A stretch of DNA of 64,000 nucleotides, taken from an uncultured Lachnospiraceae bacterium (GTDB lineage: Bacteria > Bacillota > Clostridia > Lachnospirales > Lachnospiraceae). The position numbers and the translations under genes are program-made. The stretch's first letter is position 1. Each line of letters begins with the position of its first letter. Below, one piece after another: positions 59,541-64,000 of the stretch. Location: positions 1 through 64,000 of the forward strand of contig CAJTOO010000006.1 in the NCBI GenBank assembly GCA_910577735.1, written 5' to 3'. The notes beneath the pieces were generated by a model, which saw only the letters and a list, made by a program, of their open reading frames with translations, had not been told where the DNA came from and searched no databases.

Positions 59541-61031
59541 ATGACGGTGAACAATGTAAATGCTTTGCTCACTTACACTGCAGGCGCAAAGGCGCAGACG
59601 TCTGTAAAGACGGAAGAAGTCGTAAAAGAAGGGTTTGATAAGCTCATGACCAAGATGAGTGATCAGCTTGGCAGTTTACAGACCAAAGCGAGTACAGCCC
59701 AGATGCCGGCGCCCAAGGAACCGGTACAGACTGAAGCGGCTGAGAGCACACCGGTGAAGGATACCGCATCTAAGGATGATACGGTACAGGTCACGGATGC
59801 CAAGAAGGAAACCGGAACTGACAGGACGGATGCCCAGGTAGAGCAGGATGGGCAGAAGGAAGTGACGGGAGAAACCCAGGAGACCGAATCAGAAACACCC
59901 CAGGAGATAGTAGAGGAAAAAGCCGGGGAACTGATGCAGGAAGTCGCAGATGTATTTCAGATTCCGCTTGAAAAAGTAGAGGAAGCCATGGAAATTCTTG
60001 GACTGACAGCAGTAGACTTATTTGATCCGGCGAATCTGAAACAATTGTTATTACAGTTGACAGACAGTGCGGATGAAGTATCCCTTGTGACCAATGAGAG
60101 TCTCTATGGAAATCTGCAGGAACTGCTTGCGGCAGTGGAGGAAGGTCTGGGAGCCTTACAGGAAGAATTGGGCTTGAATGCGGAAGAGCTTGAAGCGCTG
60201 ATGGAGAAGATGAGCGCCGAAGCGCCTGAAGAGGTGCCGGTGCAGGATGTGCCCGAAACTCCTGAGGTAAGCGTGGAAGGCATGAAAGACTATGCAGTAT
60301 CTGTGCAGAGAGATGGAGAGACCGTACAGATTAAAGTTACGGTTGATGATGCAAGCGGTACAAAGAGTACCAGCGAGCAGGTGACAGACTCTGCTGAAAC
60401 CCAGATTCAGGCTCCTGTAAAGCAGGAGAAGGCAGCTTCTGACATGGGACATGGACAGGAGGGTGCAAACGCAGGTCAGCATGCGGCAGGTAATGCGATT
60501 TTGCAGAATCTTGTAGAGCAGGCAGAAACGGTGGAAGCACCAGTGGAACAACCGGTCTATCAGTCCACGCAGACAGAGCAGATCATGAATCAGATTGTGG
60601 AGTACATGAAGATCAACGTAAGCGAGGATATGCAGAAGATGGAATTACAGCTTCATCCCGCAAGCTTAGGTACGGTCAATGTACAGATTGCAGCCAAGGA
60701 TGGTGTTATCACGGCACAGTTTACGACACAGAACGAGACCGTGCGGGCAGTGATTGAGTCACAGATGATTCAGCTTAAGGAGCAGTTCGAGGAACAGGGT
60801 ATCAAGGTGGATGCCGTGGAAGTCACAGTAGCCAATCATGCCTATGGTGAGCAGTCCTTTGAGGGTCAGGAAACAGCGGACCAGGATAAGAGCGGCACTA
60901 AGAAAGGCACAAGAAAGATCAATCTGGATCAATTTGGCGAGGAGGATGACCTCGCGGAACTGAAAGATTCCGAGCGGATTGCAGTGGAAATGATGCAGGC
61001 AAACGGTAACACAGTGGATTATATGGCATAG
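59541..61031 (+). CDS. fliK: Flagellar hook-length control protein FliK
   Basis: 496 residues. FliK measures hook length and switches export specificity. The first 380 residues are Gln/Glu/Thr-rich and low in complexity, as expected of the ruler part. The conserved C-terminal domain is MELQLHPASLGTVNVQIAAK with AQFTTQNETVRAVIESQMIQ. A short basic tail follows. aaaggagg lies before the ATG. The preceding 132 bases hold small AT-rich dyads but no gene. Confidence 0.93.
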   Translation: MTVNNVNALLTYTAGAKAQTSVKTEEVVKEGFDKLMTKMSDQLGSLQTKASTAQMPAPKEPVQTEAAESTPVKDTASKDDTVQVTDAKKETGTDRTDAQVEQDGQKEVTGETQETESETPQEIVEEKAGELMQEVADVFQIPLEKVEEAMEILGLTAVDLFDPANLKQLLLQLTDSADEVSLVTNESLYGNLQELLAAVEEGLGALQEELGLNAEELEALMEKMSAEAPEEVPVQDVPETPEVSVEGMKDYAVSVQRDGETVQIKVTVDDASGTKSTSEQVTDSAETQIQAPVKQEKAASDMGHGQEGANAGQHAAGNAILQNLVEQAETVEAPVEQPVYQSTQTEQIMNQIVEYMKINVSEDMQKMELQLHPASLGTVNVQIAAKDGVITAQFTTQNETVRAVIESQMIQLKEQFEEQGIKVDAVEVTVANHAYGEQSFEGQETADQDKSGTKKGTRKINLDQFGEEDDLAELKDSERIAVEMMQANGNTVDYMA

Positions 61032-61093
61032 GGAGTATCATCCGGATGACATATAGTCCCCAAACGTGAACAACATAGAAAGGAGTGAAATAT

Positions 61094-61852
61094 ATGGGAG
61101 TAGTACAGAAAGTTGAGGATGGTAAATTGGTGGAATCCAATTCCGCAGCGTCTCTGGCGAATAAGAGTGCTAAGAAGACAGGTAACGACAGTCTGGATAA
61201 GGACGCGTTCTTACAGCTTTTAGTGGCACAGATGAAATATCAGGATCCTTTGGAGCCGACTTCCAACACCGAATATATTTCTCAGTATGCGACCTTCTCA
61301 GAATTGGAGCAGATGCAGAATCTGAGTGCATCGATGGAGCTGTTCAGGGCATCTTCCCTGGTAGGGCAGACAGTACTTTTGGAGATAACAGACAGCACCG
61401 GCAGAACCACGAATGTGCAGGGTAATGTGGATTATGTGCATTATGAAAGAAATAAAGCATATCTTTCCATCAACGGAGAGTTATATTCCATGGATGATCT
61501 GGTTACGGTAGCAGATCCTACTTATCTGGAAGCTTACAAGTTAGCAGCAGAGTTCTTAAGCGATTATAATAAACTTCCTGCGCTTGATAAACTGACTCTG
61601 GCTGACAGAGAGCGGGTGGAGAAGATGGATAAGATGTATCAGAATATGACAGAGTATCAGAAGAGTTTCCTTTCAGAGGAGCATGGAGCAACACTGAATA
61701 AATATGTGGCTAAGATGAAGGATCTGGTGGCAGCCGCAGGAGCTGATAAGGACGATGACACTGATATTGATACGGATAAGGACCCGGATACAGATAAGGA
61801 TCCGGATACAGACGTAGACACAGATAACGATGATGTAGGCAGCGATAAGTAA
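61094..61852 (+). CDS. flgD: Flagellar hook capping protein FlgD with acidic Asp-repeat tail
   Basis: 252 residues. FlgD caps the growing hook. LDKDAFLQLLVAQMKYQDPL then EPTSNTEYISQYATFSELEQ are the conserved FlgD motifs in the first 80 residues; the following part (LVGQTVLLEITDSTG) is the standard beta region. The final roughly 35 residues are an Asp-rich repeat (DTDKDPDTDKDPDTD), not part of FlgD proteins I know. The pattern resembles Asp-rich calcium-binding repeats. The ATG at 61094 follows aaaggag. Confidence 0.9.
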   Translation: MGVVQKVEDGKLVESNSAASLANKSAKKTGNDSLDKDAFLQLLVAQMKYQDPLEPTSNTEYISQYATFSELEQMQNLSASMELFRASSLVGQTVLLEITDSTGRTTNVQGNVDYVHYERNKAYLSINGELYSMDDLVTVADPTYLEAYKLAAEFLSDYNKLPALDKLTLADRERVEKMDKMYQNMTEYQKSFLSEEHGATLNKYVAKMKDLVAAAGADKDDDTDIDTDKDPDTDKDPDTDVDTDNDDVGSDK

Positions 61853-61890
61853 CAGGCAGGAAGCGGCAGCTATCTCAAGGAGGAGAGAAT

Positions 61891-62295
61891 ATGAAGATTC
61901 AAGGTAATCCATTCCTTTCCATAGAACAGCTGCAAGATCAATATTTGCATGGAAACAAGCCAAAGGGCAGTGCACTTACCCAGGAAGGTTTGAGCTTCCA
62001 GGATATTTTATCCGGTAAGAAGAGCAACATAGAGGAAAATGGAGAAGTCAGGTTTTCCAAGCACGCAGCCAATCGGTTGGCAGACAGGAATATTGAACTG
62101 ACGAAGGAACAGGTCAACCGCCTGAACCTGGGAGCAGCGAAAGCTTCTGCGAAAGGGATTCAAGAATCACTGGTCTTGGTAGATTCCCTTGCATTTATCG
62201 TGAATGTGCCGAATCAGACGGTCATCACGGCAATGAATCAGACAGAGACTGATGAGAATGTATTTACTAATATTGACGGAGCCGTAATCATATAG
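61891..62295 (+). CDS. Conserved flagellar-operon protein (flg_new type)
   Basis: 134 residues. Matches the small protein family found between flgD and flgE in Firmicutes flagellar operons (TIGR02530-type). The core is RFSKHAANRLADRNIELTKEQ and the following ESLVLVDSLAFIVNVPNQTV. Its function is not established; position suggests help in hook assembly. A ggagga site precedes the ATG and flgE begins 82 bases later. Confidence 0.82.
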   Translation: MKIQGNPFLSIEQLQDQYLHGNKPKGSALTQEGLSFQDILSGKKSNIEENGEVRFSKHAANRLADRNIELTKEQVNRLNLGAAKASAKGIQESLVLVDSLAFIVNVPNQTVITAMNQTETDENVFTNIDGAVII

Positions 62296-62377
62296 CCGGA
62301 CCTTAACGGAGGCTTGATGGCCCTTGACTGACAGATAGGGCGGACGGTTCTTAACAGAATAAGGAGGTCATTTCATT

Positions 62378-64000
62378 ATGATGAGATCATTGTTCTCTGG
62401 TGTGTCAGGTCTTAAGACACATCAGACAAGAATGGACGTTATCGGTAACAATATCGCTAACGTTAATACTACAGCGTATAAAGCACAGACCATGGTATTC
62501 AGCGACTTATTATACCAGCAGACACAGGCGGCAACCGGCGCTAACGAGGCAACAGGACGAGGCGGTACTAACCCCAGACAGATCGGTCTTGGTGCCAAGA
62601 CATCGGCAATCTCTACCGCTATCACCAGACAGGGTTCCGCACAGTCAACCAATAACCCCTTTGATATCATGATTACGGGTGAATCTTTCTTCGTTGTAAA
62701 CAATGGTACCCAGAATTTCTTTACCAGAGACGGTTCTTTCACCATTGATGGAGCGGGCAACCTGGTTATGGCAAGTACCGGTTACAAGGTAATGGGCTGG
62801 CAGGTGGATCCGGCTACCGGTGATGTCAGACCGGATATGGTGTCTGCTCTGCAGGTTATGCACAGGGATAATCTGACTGTTGGGGCAGAGGCGACGACCA
62901 AGGCTTATGCATCGGGTATTCTGGATAAGAATGATACAAATGCGGCCAGTCCTGGCGGAAAAACCATAACGCTTAGCTTTTTTGATAATCTTGGCTACGA
63001 GTATACCGCAAAACTCAGTATACACAGAGATGGTGCAGAGGGTAAGTACCGCGTGAGACTGGATGATATCATTGATGCGGATAAGGTATCCCTGGTGAAA
63101 AAGTATGGCCTGGAGAATATTAACCAGATTGCCAGCTTCGGCGGTACCTCACAGGATATTACTACGATGCTTTATTCTCCGGCAGATAACGCAAAGGTTG
63201 AGAATGGTAATGGAACAACAGATAATGTCTTTTCTGTTACTTTCCCGATTTCTGAGGTGCTTAATATTGACGGCAATGCACTTTTAAAGGCGGCAGGAGA
63301 GGAAAATATTAAGCTGGTGTCACCTGCAGATGGTGATAAAACAGTAGTGGGTACTAAGTATGAAGTGAACACCTCACTGAGTCTGACTAAGAAGGATCTT
63401 GAGAAAGACCCGTATAATTTAATTTATTATGATGGAGCCTACTGGACGAAAGCAGACGGTGTGGCAGATAACGCTGATCCCGCTGATAAGGTAGCTACGA
63501 AGCTTGACCCGACAGATACAGCAGCTTGGGAAAAAGCACTTAAGGCAATGAAGGGATTAGAAGATGTAAAACTTAATTCTGTTGCGGTTGATGTAGATGG
63601 GAAGGTTACATTGGATATTAACGCAGAGTGTGAGGCTTTGACAGAGGCTACTCGTAAGGGTGATAATTTTGAGAGTACTTATACGGATGAGAAAGATATT
63701 CTCAAATATGTCTACAATGTAGAAGATAAAGATGGCACAACATATAGTCTTGGTTATGTAGGACCGGATGGCCGGGCCCAGATTACGGCAACCACGATTA
63801 AGACAGGATTCCCCTTGGAGTACGATACGGACAATGGTGAGTTTGTCTATATCGGCACGCCGGGCAGCGACAGCCAAACACTTACCTTTAATGCATCAGC
63901 TTCAACGCTGACAGGCGATACGGTAAGTCTGACACACTTTAGCAATATTGATATTGATTTCGCCAGCACGACGATGCTGAATAACGGTAAAGTGTCTACC
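62378..64000 (+). CDS. flgE: Flagellar hook protein FlgE, 5' part (runs off the window)
   Basis: The frame is open from 62378 to the window edge (541 codons, no stop). FlgE forms the hook. The N-terminus MRSLFSGVSGLKTHQTRMDV then IGNNIANVNTTAYK is the universal rod/hook motif, and FDIMITGESFFVVNNGTQNF is the FlgE-type D1 strand. The middle part (from about residue 310) is rich in Lys/Asp/Thr and looks like an inserted variable domain, so this FlgE is clearly longer than the usual 400-440. A strong aaggaggt (62361-62368) precedes the ATG at 62378. Confidence 0.95.
   Translation, partial: MMRSLFSGVSGLKTHQTRMDVIGNNIANVNTTAYKAQTMVFSDLLYQQTQAATGANEATGRGGTNPRQIGLGAKTSAISTAITRQGSAQSTNNPFDIMITGESFFVVNNGTQNFFTRDGSFTIDGAGNLVMASTGYKVMGWQVDPATGDVRPDMVSALQVMHRDNLTVGAEATTKAYASGILDKNDTNAASPGGKTITLSFFDNLGYEYTAKLSIHRDGAEGKYRVRLDDIIDADKVSLVKKYGLENINQIASFGGTSQDITTMLYSPADNAKVENGNGTTDNVFSVTFPISEVLNIDGNALLKAAGEENIKLVSPADGDKTVVGTKYEVNTSLSLTKKDLEKDPYNLIYYDGAYWTKADGVADNADPADKVATKLDPTDTAAWEKALKAMKGLEDVKLNSVAVDVDGKVTLDINAECEALTEATRKGDNFESTYTDEKDILKYVYNVEDKDGTTYSLGYVGPDGRAQITATTIKTGFPLEYDTDNGEFVYIGTPGSDSQTLTFNASASTLTGDTVSLTHFSNIDIDFASTTMLNNGKVST

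Overview
The window looks like a chromosome segment of a motile, spore-forming member of the Clostridia, most likely family Lachnospiraceae. The evidence is the combination of Gpr, SpoIIP and SigK sporulation genes, a topA-codY-flagellar gene order, a Gram-positive type IV pilus cluster, an Rpn-family gene and a terminator-targeting group II intron. I infer the taxonomy from gene content and did not compute it.

Layout. 1-0.8 kb: end of an ISAs1-like transposase. 1-6.2 kb: a degenerate GGDEF protein, a PurF-like protein without its glutaminase cysteine, a Mn2+ riboswitch (yybP-ykoY) in front of a GDT1-family transporter, a zinc-ribbon membrane protein and a TPM-domain protein. 6.2-12.1 kb: rpsT on the minus strand, then gpr-spoIIP-lepA-hemW. 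12.1-15.2 kb: sigK, a degenerate HD-GYP-like gene and pilT. 15.2-15.7 kb: a gene-poor stretch with a perfect hairpin, a 19-codon ORF and two candidate promoters. 15.7-20.3 kb: comM, dprA and pilB. 20.3-28.1 kb: an accessory block with an Rpn-family gene and its decayed remnant, an unknown MORN-like membrane protein, an internally deleted group II intron and two large polytopic membrane proteins. 28.2-48.2 kb: the main type IV pilus locus (pilC, pilA, pilD, a pilM-pilN fusion, pilO, four pilin-like proteins and a 1723-residue secreted protein), with a small unknown pair inserted between pilC and pilA. 48.2-51.6 kb: topA and codY. 51.7-64 kb: the flagellar basal-body/hook operon flgB-flgC-fliE-fliF-fliG-fliH-fliI-fliJ-motE-like-fliK-flgD-(small hook-operon gene)-flgE, with flgE running off the right edge.

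How it fits together. PilB/PilT/PilC/PilD/PilMN/PilO form a pilus motor and assembly platform, and comM and dprA sit between the two motor ATPase genes, so the pilus may also serve DNA uptake. The most unusual part is the downstream set of pilin-like proteins. Two are very large (859 and 1230 residues), carry pilin-type N-termini and have big extracellular domains. They are followed by a 1723-residue secreted protein with a seven-copy 51-bp minisatellite. I read this as a candidate pilus-tip or surface adhesion complex specific to this group. Two candidate c-di-GMP proteins (GGDEF and HD-GYP) have lost expected catalytic residues, which suggests binding or scaffolding roles rather than turnover.

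No rRNA, tRNA or CRISPR array was recognised. Promoter, dyad and hairpin calls come from reading the sequence by eye.
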